A stretch of 64,000 bases of DNA from Candidatus Kurthia intestinigallinarum (lineage in GTDB: Bacteria > Bacillota > Bacilli > Bacillales_A > Planococcaceae), in the NCBI RefSeq assembly GCF_003991225.1, contig NZ_JTFC01000008.1, positions 121,859 through 185,858 of the forward strand, in the 5' to 3' direction. Within the stretch, counting starts at the first letter, position 1; each line of letters begins with the position of its first letter. Under the pieces are notes generated by a model. The model did not search any database. It saw nothing but the letters and a program-made list of their open reading frames with translations, and was not told the DNA's origin. Of this stretch, positions 23,634 to 31,963 are shown in pieces. The position numbers were made by a program, and so were the translations under genes.

Positions 23634-25124
23634 ATGACAACATTAACAAATACACAGGTACTAGAATTAAAGAGCTATATTAACGGCAAATGGGTAACGG
23701 CGGATAACACGGTGGATATTATTAATCCAGCGACGCAACAAGTGATTGCAATTGCCCCACGTATGACAAAGAATCAGACAGAACAAGCGATTACAGCAGC
23801 ACGTACGGCATTTGATAACGGGGAATGGGCAAAAACAACGGCACAGGAGCGCGCTGCGATTTTACATAAAATCGCAAACAAAATCGAGGAGAGTTTCGAA
23901 GAATTTGTGACACTAGAAACAATGGATAACGGGAAAGTATATGGCGAGGCCGAGGGGGATATTCAAGATACGATTGCGTGCTTCCGCTATTATGCGGGCA
24001 TTATCTTGCACCCAGACGGCGAAACATATCCAGTGCCAGATGATGTTCAAGCAATGGTTGTGAAGGAACCAGTTGGCGTAGCGGGCTTAATTGTTCCGTG
24101 GAATTTCCCATTATTAATGAGTGCATGGAAAATTGCACCGGCACTAGCGGCGGGGAATACGATTGTTTATAAGCCTGCTGAAATCACACCAGTTACCGCC
24201 TTTAAATTATTTGAAATTATTGATGAAGTTGGTTTACCTGAAGGTGTAGCGAATATGGTACTCGGTCAGGGCTCAATTATTGGTCAAACGATTTCAGAAA
24301 GCAATGATGTCGATATGGTGTCATTTACTGGTAGTACAGAGGTTGGGCGTGGTATTATGCGTGCAGCAGCAGGCAATTTAAAGAAAATCTCACTAGAGCT
24401 AGGCGGGAAATCACCGAATATTATTTTTGCAGATGCGGATTTTGAAACGGCAGTAGATTACGGTTTATTTGGGATTTTCGTTGGCTCAGGGCAAGTTTGC
24501 TCATCAGGAAGTCGTATTTTAGTACAAGATACTATCTATGATGATTATGTGAAGCGCTATGTCGAGCGTGCTGAAAAAATTAAGGTAGGACCAGGACTTG
24601 CGAAGGATTCACATATGGGTGCTATTGTCAGTGAAGCACAAATGAATTCTATTTTAGGTTATATTGAAAAAGGAAAAGAAGAAGGTGCAACACTATTAAC
24701 AGGCGGTCATCGTTTAACAGAAAATGGTCTAGATGAAGGCTTCTTCTTAGCACCAACTGTCTTTGCAGATGTGACACAAGATATGACGATTGTACGAGAG
24801 GAAATTTTTGGTCCAGTTGTGACAATTCAAAAATTCTCAACTGAGGAAGAGGCGGTTCGCTTAGCAAATGACACAGATTACGGTCTAGCAGGTGCAGTTT
24901 TCTCAAATGACGGCGCGAAAGCCCTACGTGTTATTAAACAAGTACGTGCGGGCATTACTTGGGTCAATGATTATCACCCGACCTATGTGGAAGCGCCATG
25001 GGGGGGCTATAAGCAATCAGGTATCGGTCGTAGCCTAGGAAAATATAGCTTAGAAGAATTCCAAGAAGTGAAGCAAATTAATATTCGCCTAAATGTAGCG
25101 CCAGTTGGTTGGTTCCCCCAATAA
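23634..25124 (+). CDS. NAD(P)-dependent aldehyde dehydrogenase
   Basis: 496 residues of the aldehyde dehydrogenase superfamily. PWNFPLLMSAWKIAPALAAG, FTGSTEVGR (NAD loop), LELGGKSPNI (catalytic Glu) and SGQVCSSGSR (catalytic Cys, about 287) are present, as is the C-terminal EEIFGPVV. It resembles betaine-aldehyde-type enzymes. As the last gene of the operon it should oxidise the aldehyde released by N-dealkylation, or one formed from the remaining carbon skeleton. A strong bidirectional terminator follows. Confidence 0.92.
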   Translation: MTTLTNTQVLELKSYINGKWVTADNTVDIINPATQQVIAIAPRMTKNQTEQAITAARTAFDNGEWAKTTAQERAAILHKIANKIEESFEEFVTLETMDNGKVYGEAEGDIQDTIACFRYYAGIILHPDGETYPVPDDVQAMVVKEPVGVAGLIVPWNFPLLMSAWKIAPALAAGNTIVYKPAEITPVTAFKLFEIIDEVGLPEGVANMVLGQGSIIGQTISESNDVDMVSFTGSTEVGRGIMRAAAGNLKKISLELGGKSPNIIFADADFETAVDYGLFGIFVGSGQVCSSGSRILVQDTIYDDYVKRYVERAEKIKVGPGLAKDSHMGAIVSEAQMNSILGYIEKGKEEGATLLTGGHRLTENGLDEGFFLAPTVFADVTQDMTIVREEIFGPVVTIQKFSTEEEAVRLANDTDYGLAGAVFSNDGAKALRVIKQVRAGITWVNDYHPTYVEAPWGGYKQSGIGRSLGKYSLEEFQEVKQINIRLNVAPVGWFPQ

Positions 25125-25129
25125 ATAAG

Positions 25130-25170
25130 AAAAGCACGTGTGACGAGGAAATTCGTTACACGTGCTTTTT
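25130..25170. terminator. Bidirectional terminator
   Basis: AAAAGCACGTGTGACG and CGTTACACGTGCTTTT form a long stem between convergent genes with A and T runs on both sides. Confidence 0.9.
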
Positions 25171-25175
25171 TACTG

Positions 25176-25676
25176 TTATAAAAAACAAATCATCTGCAAT
25201 TCATTTAAGTAATGACCATCTGGCATCTTCATTACTTTTGGATCATGACAGAGAATTTCAAAGCCCATGCGTTCATAGAGACGTACAGCAGGTATCATCG
25301 AATCAACGACCGATAGGCGAAGTTGCTCAAGCTGTGGGTTTTTGCGAGCATCGTCAACCACGAATTGAAATAGCCCTTTACTATACCCCTTTCCTCGGTG
25401 CTCTGGTGCTAAATAGACACCCACAATTTGCGCTAGATGCTTCATTTTTTCGTATGGATTTTGTTCGAGTGTTGTGACACCTACAAGCTCCCCATTATCA
25501 AAAATGCCATAGGTTGTTGTGAATGGATTGCTTAGTTGCTGTTCATAAACAGCAACATCTTTTTTCTGTTCCTCCTCAAATGTTGGTGAAAAGGATTCAG
25601 GCTCTTCGCGTACAGCGCGGTGACGGATTGTTAAGTAAGCGCTTGCATCATTTGCGGTTAATTTTCGAATGTCCAT
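25176..25676 (-). CDS. GNAT-family N-acetyltransferase
   Basis: 166 residues. I start at 25676 (MDIRKLTANDASAYL), six bases after GGGAGG. The acetyl-CoA loop is VYLAPEHRGKGYSKGL (about 97-112), followed by the usual LRLSVVDSMIPAVRLYERMGF. The fold acetylates an amine on a small molecule or protein; the substrate cannot be told. Single gene with its own terminator. Confidence 0.88.
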   Translation of the reverse strand: MDIRKLTANDASAYLTIRHRAVREEPESFSPTFEEEQKKDVAVYEQQLSNPFTTTYGIFDNGELVGVTTLEQNPYEKMKHLAQIVGVYLAPEHRGKGYSKGLFQFVVDDARKNPQLEQLRLSVVDSMIPAVRLYERMGFEILCHDPKVMKMPDGHYLNELQMICFL

Positions 25677-25758
25677 ACTAAAACCTCCCGTAAAATAGTA
25701 ATACAAAGATATGAATTGTAGTACACTTTACCCTTTTTCGATGGATTTCATTCTATAT

Positions 25759-25808
25759 AGTTGAACTATTCAGTTGGACTGTATATAATCGGATTATAAA
25801 GTTGAACT
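25759..25808 (+). promoter_or_regulatory. PadR promoter with three AGTTGRACT operators
   Basis: TTGAAC (25761-25766) and TATAAT (25784-25789) are separated by 17 bp. Three 9-bp palindromic sites, AGTTGAACT (25759), AGTTGGACT (25772) and AGTTGAACT (25800), cover the -35, the spacer and the start region. This suggests autoregulation by the PadR protein downstream. Confidence 0.7.
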
Positions 25809-25826
25809 GAATAGAGAGGTGAGCAT

Positions 25827-26120
25827 ATGAAGAAGCATCCGCTATTACCATTATCCGAAACGATGCACTATATTTTAATTGCGCTACAGGAGCCGCTTCA
25901 TGGCTACGCAATAATGCAAAAAATTGACGAGTTAAGCGAAGGCGCAGTCCATCTAGCAGCCGGGACGCTATACGGTGCACTTGACAATATGGCGAAATAC
26001 GATTGGATTGAGCAGGTTGGCTTAGAGGGACGTCGAAAGATTTATCATATTACACCAGAGGGACAGCGGATTTTAGCAGTAGAAAAGGCTCGATTAGTCC
26101 ATTTACTATCACTTTACTAG
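25827..26120 (+). CDS. PadR-family transcriptional regulator
   Basis: 97 residues, a minimal PadR winged helix: LPLSETMHYILIALQEPLHG, AIMQKIDELSEGAVHLAAGT, LYGALDNMAKYDWIEQ, RKIYHITPEGQRIL. The C-terminal dimerisation helix is short. Gene order with a DUF2812 membrane protein 11 bases downstream is common in Firmicutes, where the regulator represses the pair until a membrane-active stress or drug arrives. Operators are visible in its promoter. Confidence 0.9.
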   Translation: MKKHPLLPLSETMHYILIALQEPLHGYAIMQKIDELSEGAVHLAAGTLYGALDNMAKYDWIEQVGLEGRRKIYHITPEGQRILAVEKARLVHLLSLY

Positions 26121-26131
26121 GAGGGTTTGCG

Positions 26132-26731
26132 ATGAAAAAAACAAATTGGTTCCGAATAAATGTCTTAAAAGAAGAGCAATGGCTAAATGGCTTCCTACAG
26201 CAAGGCTATAAAATTACAAAAGTTACCTCATGGCGGTCAGGTTTTGTCTTTGAAAAGACATCACAAGCCTATGTTGTACGAATTGATTGTCAAAAAGCTA
26301 TGAAAAAAGAAGCCTTTGAAGAATATAAGCTGATGTATGAGGATTTTGGATGGAGCTATCTACAAGGCTCCCGTAGCTCAGGAAAGCATTACTGGCAAAA
26401 GGTATCCGAGGGACAAGAGGCAGATCAGCTTTTCTCCGATAGACAATCGACGAAAAATTATTATAAGCAGCTTATGAATTATAGTCTTATGTTTGCCCTA
26501 CCATTTTTCGTGTTGTCATGTATTCTTTTCCAGCAAGGCACTTTGTCACCAGACAATATGTATTTAACAAGAGGTTTGTGGGACATGGAAGGCTCGCTGT
26601 TTTGGAAGGCCTTTCTGTTTGAAACGCCGTTCGCGCTACTGCGTTTATTCTGCCCATTAATTGTTATTGGCTCGGCTATATTATCACTGAGCGCATATTA
26701 CGAATATCGTAAGCTACAGCAGCAAGTATAA
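26132..26731 (+). CDS. DUF2812 membrane protein
   Basis: 199 residues. The soluble N-terminal domain (about 1-110) carries the DUF2812 features (EQWLNGFLQQGYKI, YEDFGWSYLQGSRSSGKHYW). Two hydrophobic helices follow (LMFALPFFVLSCILF, about 115-135, and LIVIGSAILSLSAYY, about 175-190). It is co-transcribed with the PadR regulator. The molecular function of DUF2812 is unknown; a stress or sensing role is usual for the pair. Confidence 0.8.
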   Translation: MKKTNWFRINVLKEEQWLNGFLQQGYKITKVTSWRSGFVFEKTSQAYVVRIDCQKAMKKEAFEEYKLMYEDFGWSYLQGSRSSGKHYWQKVSEGQEADQLFSDRQSTKNYYKQLMNYSLMFALPFFVLSCILFQQGTLSPDNMYLTRGLWDMEGSLFWKAFLFETPFALLRLFCPLIVIGSAILSLSAYYEYRKLQQQV

Positions 26732-26781
26732 AGGGATTAAAATCCTGCTAAAGCGGGGAAAGGATAGGGAAGAATGGAAAG

Positions 26782-27414
26782 GTGGCGAAGGTTTTGGGCG
26801 AACGGTTAAATTTAGCGTTGAATTTTGATGGTATCATTGTAGCCAATGTTTATTATCATTGGAGTGCAACGACATTTGAAAGCATTTGTATGGCAATTGA
26901 TATTGTAAAAAGATTACAAAGAGGGCTACCGACGCTCGCATATGACAATGTGCTGCTCGCGGATTTTGGGCTGACGACTGAAAGTGATGCCGGGTATAAC
27001 GAAGAAAGCCTTCAGTATATGACGGCTCACTATCCACAGCATAGTTTCCGAAAACCACAGAGTCGTACGTATGGATTAATTGGCATCACACCGCAAGACA
27101 AAGAGAAAAACGCGGCATTTGCAGATGCGACCGTCACGATACGGATTGATGCAAAAAAAGAGATGGTTATCGATATGGGCATTATCGAAGGCTACCCAGA
27201 TTACGCCACATTTGAGCGTGAATTTATCGACGAGTATGAGCTAGAGGATGTCGAGGGTGTCGATTTAAATACCGTTCTACCCGCCGGCCTCGATTTTTAT
27301 AAATTAACATTAGATGAGGCGCGCATTTTAGCAAAGGCCTTTTATGAAATAGAAGATGCTGCCCCGACGTATTTCACGTATGGGCATAAAATATATCCCT
27401 ATTTAACAATGTAG
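26782..27414 (+). CDS. Hypothetical cytosolic protein
   Basis: Up to 210 residues, soluble, with no signal peptide or known motif. Sequence pieces such as YPDYATFEREFIDEYELED and YKLTLDEARILAKAFYEIED look like a compact alpha/beta protein. The start is uncertain: GTG at 26782 keeps the longest frame, but TTG at 26794 is eight bases after AAAGGTGG. It follows the PadR/DUF2812 pair by 50 bases and may belong to that transcript. A terminator with a shared hairpin core follows. Confidence 0.65.
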   Translation: MAKVLGERLNLALNFDGIIVANVYYHWSATTFESICMAIDIVKRLQRGLPTLAYDNVLLADFGLTTESDAGYNEESLQYMTAHYPQHSFRKPQSRTYGLIGITPQDKEKNAAFADATVTIRIDAKKEMVIDMGIIEGYPDYATFEREFIDEYELEDVEGVDLNTVLPAGLDFYKLTLDEARILAKAFYEIEDAAPTYFTYGHKIYPYLTM

Positions 27415-27455
27415 AAAAGACACTGAAACACTATCTCAATTTATAGCTTCATAAC

Positions 27456-27498
27456 AAAAAGAAGGAACCGCGCTTTTTTGCGCGATTCCTTCTTTTTT
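27456..27498. terminator. Bidirectional terminator with GGAACCGCGC core
   Basis: AAGAAGGAACCGCGC and GCGCGATTCCTTCTT pair across a T6 loop with A and T runs outside. The same core recurs at 32020, 35545 and 49443. Confidence 0.85.
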
Positions 27499-27503
27499 AA
27501 TCC

Positions 27504-28109
27504 CTATTTACCAGAAGCTAAGAACGGGAAGAATCCTTCTAAAAAGCGTTCTGTTGCTGGCATGAAGTAAGAGCCAAAGTGGTAGTCTGGGTCTAATGTT
27601 GTGACAATCCAGCGGCCACCTGTTGCTAATTTTTGGTCGTACATAATCGCACCACCATCTTCTGTTGCAATTAAAATTTCAGCATCATCTGTAGGCCAGA
27701 AGCAACCATGTTGGTGCCAAGTACAATCATCAAGTGTTAAGAAATCTTTAAATAGCATATGCTCTGGTGCTGTTAAGACAAGACCGCTTTTCGCGTCTTT
27801 TTCTAACCACCACCAGAAGTTTGTTTCACGGTTTTTCCATTTTTGCTCAGGAATCCATTCCCAAGGCTGTGGACCAAATGCGACAACTGTGCCGCCGTTT
27901 GCCGCGAATTCACGAATTTTTTGTGCACCCTGCATTAATAATTCCCCGTTTAACTGTGAAGGAACAACAAGGACATCTAAATCGCTAATGTCTGTGCCTA
28001 CAAATTGAGGGTGGTAAATTAATTTTTCGATAAATTGGTTGATTTTTGGTTCATGAAATGTGCGGTAATGCGCTTCATTTCCTGAATAAATAACACCGAT
28101 TTTTTTCAT
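27504..28109 (-). CDS. Glutamine-amidotransferase-fold protein, iron locus (paralogue 2)
   Basis: 201 residues, starting MKKIGVIYSGNEAHYRTFHE behind AGGAGG. The middle (LDVLVVPSQLNGELLMQGA, then IREFAANGGTVVAFGPQPWE) fits a class-I-glutamine-amidotransferase or ThuA-like alpha/beta fold. I see no catalytic Cys-His-Glu triad with certainty. It is tryptophan-rich (PWEWIPEQKWKN, NFWWWLEK). It follows its paralogue with a one-base gap and shares its Fur-type promoter region. Probably an accessory protein in siderophore handling; that is inference. Confidence 0.65.
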   Translation of the reverse strand: MKKIGVIYSGNEAHYRTFHEPKINQFIEKLIYHPQFVGTDISDLDVLVVPSQLNGELLMQGAQKIREFAANGGTVVAFGPQPWEWIPEQKWKNRETNFWWWLEKDAKSGLVLTAPEHMLFKDFLTLDDCTWHQHGCFWPTDDAEILIATEDGGAIMYDQKLATGGRWIVTTLDPDYHFGSYFMPATERFLEGFFPFLASGK

Positions 28110-28110
28110 A

Positions 28111-28734
28111 TTATTGTGCCTCCTGTAAGCGTGCTAGTTCTTGTGTTAAGAACGCAAGGAATTGTGTGCGAATACGATCTGTTGTTTTATTATGACCACT
28201 GTAGCCTAGTAGCGGACGACCTGCGTGAACAACGATTGTACCATTTGTTGCATGACGATCCACATATGTAACGACATGACCGCTCTTAAAGCGTAAATGA
28301 ACTTCTTGCTCAGCTGTTGTATGGTAGTAACCACGTGCGAAGAAACCAGCGACACCTTTATTTACCGTCATATCCTCTGTTTCGACACCATCAAAAATTG
28401 GCGTATTGTTTTGTGGATAGATATTATAGTCTGTGTGGTGCTGAATGCGCTCAGGCATAAATAATGACGCACCTGGTAGCCAAGGGCGGAATAGGTGACC
28501 ACAGAAAACGACGATGTTTTTGTCAGCTAAGAAGCGTTCGATAATGTTTTTATTAGCATACAAAAATTCTTGGTCCACGAAGTTTGGAATGATTAAAACG
28601 TTTACATCTTCTAGCGCAGCGGACGTTAAGGTATATTGTGGAATGTTTTTAATCGCTAAATCTGTCATTTTCACCATTTGGCCATTGATGCCAAATGCAT
28701 GACCCGGATCTAGGCGGGCAATTGATAAATTCAT
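28111..28734 (-). CDS. Glutamine-amidotransferase-fold protein, iron locus (paralogue 1)
   Basis: 207 residues starting MNLSIARLDPGHAFGINGQM behind AAAGGAG. It shares a pattern with the next gene: VNVLIIPNFVDQEFLYANK, IIERFLADKNIVVFCGHLFR, then PWLPGA and a late strand ending in an aromatic/His-rich stretch. The two look like old duplicates. The gene is divergent from the siderophore ABC transporter across Fur boxes. Function unknown; iron-dependent control is very likely. Confidence 0.65.
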   Translation of the reverse strand: MNLSIARLDPGHAFGINGQMVKMTDLAIKNIPQYTLTSAALEDVNVLIIPNFVDQEFLYANKNIIERFLADKNIVVFCGHLFRPWLPGASLFMPERIQHHTDYNIYPQNNTPIFDGVETEDMTVNKGVAGFFARGYYHTTAEQEVHLRFKSGHVVTYVDRHATNGTIVVHAGRPLLGYSGHNKTTDRIRTQFLAFLTQELARLQEAQ

Positions 28735-28763
28735 AGAAAGTCTCCTTTAGTTTTACATATAAA

Positions 28764-28919
28764 TGATAATCACTCGCAATTAGCATACTATATTCGCTAT
28801 CATTCGACATTAATTTTGTGGAAATATCGTCTATTACACGTATTTTCGACAAAATTCGTTGAAATTGAAAATGATTATCAATAGAATAGAGAAGAATAAA
28901 TAATTGATAATGATAATCA
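28764..28919. promoter_or_regulatory. Divergent promoter region with Fur boxes
   Basis: TGAAAATGATTATCA (28866-28880) matches the 7-1-7 Fur box in 14 of 15 positions. It lies inside the 17-bp spacer between TTGAAA (28859) and TAGAAT (28882), a good promoter for the ABC transporter. A second box, TGATAATGATAATCA (28905-28919), covers the early transcript. A half-site TGATAATCA (28764) is near the minus-strand genes. Iron-loaded Fur should shut both directions. Confidence 0.8.
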
Positions 28920-28964
28920 AATAAATAGTATAGAAAACGCTTTATTTGTAGAAGGAAGACAAAA

Positions 28965-30101
28965 ATGAAAAAGAAATATGGCTTTTTAGCAGCGGCAACA
29001 TTAGCAGCTGGGCTGTTAGCAGCATGTGGGAATGAAGAAGGCAAAACAACTTCTTCAAGCGACAAGCAAACAACAGCAGAAGAAAAAATGATTCAAGACC
29101 AATTAGGTAGAGATGTAACGATTCTAGGAGATGTGGATCATGTCGTTGTAGGGGGGATTTTACCGTACTTTTCAACCTGGTTCGTTGCGACAAACTCAAC
29201 AAAAGAAATCGTTGGGATGCACCCGAACTCATATAATGCAGCATCAAACTCAATGCTTGCGAAAATGTCTCCAGATGTGTTAAAAGTATCAACAGACTTT
29301 ATCCAAAATGGTGAGTTAAATGTCGAAGAGTTGATGAATGTTGACCCGCAAGTTTATTTTGAAATTGCAAATGATACAAAATCAATCGAAAAATTAGATG
29401 AAGCGGGTATCTCAACAGTTGCCTTACAAACTGTTGAAGTAGCAGATGCAAATCCGGTAGAAACATTCAACAGCTGGTTAAAAGTAACAGCAGAAATTAA
29501 AGGTGGCGACGCATTAGATCGCGCTGACAAATATGTTGATAATGTTACAAATGTGCAAAAAGAAATCGATACAAAGCTAAAAAATGTTGAAAAAGAAGAT
29601 AAACCACGTGTCCTTGTGCTACACCAACATAGCGATAAATCAATCGTTGTAGCGGGTCAAAACCTATGGGGCGAATACTGGGTCAATCAAACAGGTGGCT
29701 ATGATATCGTGTCAGGCGAAGGTGTCCAAGGCCAAAAAGAAGTGAATATGGAACAAATCTATAAATGGAATCCAGATATTATCTACATTACGAACTTCAC
29801 TGAAACACAACCAGAAGACTTATTTAACAACAAAATTTCAGGTCAAGACTGGAGCGACGTGAAAGCCGTTCAAGATAAAAAAGTGTATAAGATTCCTCTA
29901 GGTATTTATCGCTGGTTCCCACCATCAGGTGACGCACCACTTATGCTGAAATGGATGGCAAATCATAACCAACCAGAATTATTTGATTACGACATGAACG
30001 ATGAAATTAAAACGTATTATAAAGATTTCTACAACTTTGATGTAACAGATGATGAAGTGGAAACGATTTTACATCCTTCTTCTGAAGCTGCAAAACAATA
30101 G
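28965..30101 (+). CDS. Iron-siderophore/corrinoid ABC transporter, substrate-binding lipoprotein
   Basis: 378 residues. A lipoprotein signal peptide ends LLAACGN, with the lipid-bearing cysteine at about residue 21, then a Ser/Thr-rich linker. The mature part is a FepB/BtuF-type (class III) binding protein: DQLGRDVTILGDVDHVVVGG near the N-terminus and MEQIYKWNPDIIYITNF near the end of lobe 2. It hands a ferric siderophore to the permease encoded next. Fur control makes iron more likely than B12. Confidence 0.88.
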   Translation: MKKKYGFLAAATLAAGLLAACGNEEGKTTSSSDKQTTAEEKMIQDQLGRDVTILGDVDHVVVGGILPYFSTWFVATNSTKEIVGMHPNSYNAASNSMLAKMSPDVLKVSTDFIQNGELNVEELMNVDPQVYFEIANDTKSIEKLDEAGISTVALQTVEVADANPVETFNSWLKVTAEIKGGDALDRADKYVDNVTNVQKEIDTKLKNVEKEDKPRVLVLHQHSDKSIVVAGQNLWGEYWVNQTGGYDIVSGEGVQGQKEVNMEQIYKWNPDIIYITNFTETQPEDLFNNKISGQDWSDVKAVQDKKVYKIPLGIYRWFPPSGDAPLMLKWMANHNQPELFDYDMNDEIKTYYKDFYNFDVTDDEVETILHPSSEAAKQ

Positions 30102-30113
30102 GAGTGTCCTAAC

Positions 30114-31115
30114 ATGAAGAAATGGCAAATTGCGTTAATGTGGCTACTGCCGATTGTTGTAGCTGTTGTGTCACTTGGGATTGGTCGTTTTTATGTAGAC
30201 CCTATAACGATTGTGAAAATTTTTACATCACAGGTTTTCCCAATTGACCAAACGTGGTCGAATATGGAAGAAACTGTTGTGATGAATGTACGTTTCCCAC
30301 GTATTCTTTTAGCACTACTAATTGGTGGTGGCCTTGCGATGGCAGGTGCTAGCTTCCAAGGGATGTTCGGAAACCCGCTTGTATCACCTGATATTTTAGG
30401 GGTATCTGCAGGTGCCGGCTTTGGTGCTTCACTAGGTATTTTATTATTTGGTCAAGGCGTAACAGCACAATTACTTGCGCTTGTCTTTGGTCTATTAGCG
30501 ATTTTATTTACATTCTTTGTAGCCGGAAATCGTAAAAATGCGGCCATTTATATGTTCGTTTTAGCCGGGGTTATTACCTCTGCGTTATTTAATGCACTTA
30601 TTTCATTAACGAAATTTGTGGCCGATCCAGAGGAAAAATTACCAGCGATTACGTATTGGTTAATGGGGAGTCTTGGTACAGCAACGTATCGTGATTTATC
30701 TATTGCAGGTCCGATTATTTTATTTGGTATGCTGATTTTATATGTATTACGCTGGCGTTTAAATTTATTAACATTACCTGAAGATGAAGCGAAGTCAATG
30801 GGGATTCCGGTGACAGCGCTGAAATGGGCAGTTATTGCGGGTGCCACAATTATTACAGCGGCGACAGTAGCGGCTGCAGGGATTGTTGGCTGGGTTGGTT
30901 TAATCATCCCCCATGTCGCGCGTATGTTTGTTGGGAACAACAATCAATTTGTCTTACCCGTATCACTGGCAATTGGGAGTGTTTACTTATTAATCATTGA
31001 TGATTTAGCACGTAGTTTAACAGCAACAGAAATTCCGTTATCGATTTTAACAGCGATTATCGGTGCGCCATTCTTTGCTTACTTATTACGTCGTATGGGA
31101 GGTCGTTGGGTGTGA
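30114..31115 (+). CDS. FecCD-family ABC transporter permease
   Basis: 333 residues, about nine to ten helices. Typical features are VRFPRILLALLIGGGLAMAG, NPLVSPDILGVSAGAGFGAS and, near the C-terminus, GIVGWVGLIIPHVARMFVG, the loop that contacts the ATPase. Only one permease gene is present, so it should work as a homodimer. Follows the binding protein by 12 bases. Confidence 0.92.
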   Translation: MKKWQIALMWLLPIVVAVVSLGIGRFYVDPITIVKIFTSQVFPIDQTWSNMEETVVMNVRFPRILLALLIGGGLAMAGASFQGMFGNPLVSPDILGVSAGAGFGASLGILLFGQGVTAQLLALVFGLLAILFTFFVAGNRKNAAIYMFVLAGVITSALFNALISLTKFVADPEEKLPAITYWLMGSLGTATYRDLSIAGPIILFGMLILYVLRWRLNLLTLPEDEAKSMGIPVTALKWAVIAGATIITAATVAAAGIVGWVGLIIPHVARMFVGNNNQFVLPVSLAIGSVYLLIIDDLARSLTATEIPLSILTAIIGAPFFAYLLRRMGGRWV

Positions 31116-31957
31116 AGTTAGAAGTACGTAACGGAAATTTCCACTATATGAAGCGCAAACAAACGCTACCAAACTTATATGCGAAAAATGTAAACTTTAC
31201 ACTTGAAGCAGGCGAGATTTTATCAATTCTTGGTCCAAATGGTGCAGGGAAAACGACGATGCTTAAATGCATTACCGGCTTACTTGACTGGACAGAGGGC
31301 GAAACAATTATTGATGATCAGCCAATGACAAGCTATTCAAAAAAAGAGCTGTGGAAGCGTATTGGCTACGTACCGCAAGCACATAAAATGACATTTGGTT
31401 ATTCATTAGAAGAATTAGTCATCATGGGACGTGCACCATACATTAGTACGTTAGCACAGCCTTCGAAGAAGGATAAAGAAGCGGCACTTGAAGCGCTTGA
31501 TACAGTGGGCATTCGTCATTTAGCCCATAAATCATGTAACGAAGTCAGCGGTGGGGAATTGCAGCTTGCATTAATCGCTCGTACACTTGTATCGAATCCG
31601 GAAGTCTTAATTTTAGATGAGCCAGAATCGCACTTAGATATTCAAAAACAAATTGTTATTTTACAAACAATTCGTCGTTTATCGGAAGAAAAAGGCATTT
31701 CTTGTATTATTAATACGCATTATCCAAACCATGCCTTTTACTTAGCGGACCATGTCTTAATGACAGGTAAGGATAAGGGACTTGTTTTTGGTCCAACTAA
31801 TGAAGTGATGACGGAATCACGTATGAAGCATTTCTTTGGCATCGAACTGAAAAAAATCATTTTCGAAGAAGAAGATTTATTACTCGAAACGATGGTGCCA
31901 CGTGCACTAGGCCTCCGTCGCGATATTAGCACATGTAAGTTTAACGAAGAAATTTAA
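31112..31957 (+). CDS. ABC transporter ATP-binding protein (FepC type)
   Basis: 281-283 residues. Walker A GPNGAGKTT, signature VSGGELQLALIARTL, Walker B LILDEPESHLD and the H-loop NTHYPNH are all present. The SD GGGAGG favours GTG at 31112, overlapping the permease stop; TTG at 31106 is possible. The signature motif begins with SGGE rather than LSGGE, within normal variation. The iron transporter operon ends here. Confidence 0.92.
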   Translation: MKLEVRNGNFHYMKRKQTLPNLYAKNVNFTLEAGEILSILGPNGAGKTTMLKCITGLLDWTEGETIIDDQPMTSYSKKELWKRIGYVPQAHKMTFGYSLEELVIMGRAPYISTLAQPSKKDKEAALEALDTVGIRHLAHKSCNEVSGGELQLALIARTLVSNPEVLILDEPESHLDIQKQIVILQTIRRLSEEKGISCIINTHYPNHAFYLADHVLMTGKDKGLVFGPTNEVMTESRMKHFFGIELKKIIFEEEDLLLETMVPRALGLRRDISTCKFNEEI

Positions 31958-31963
31958 AAACAA

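Noticed and set aside
17400..25200. CRISPR array or phage genes in the sigma-54 region
   Set aside because: No regular repeat-spacer pattern or phage protein was found here or anywhere else in the window.
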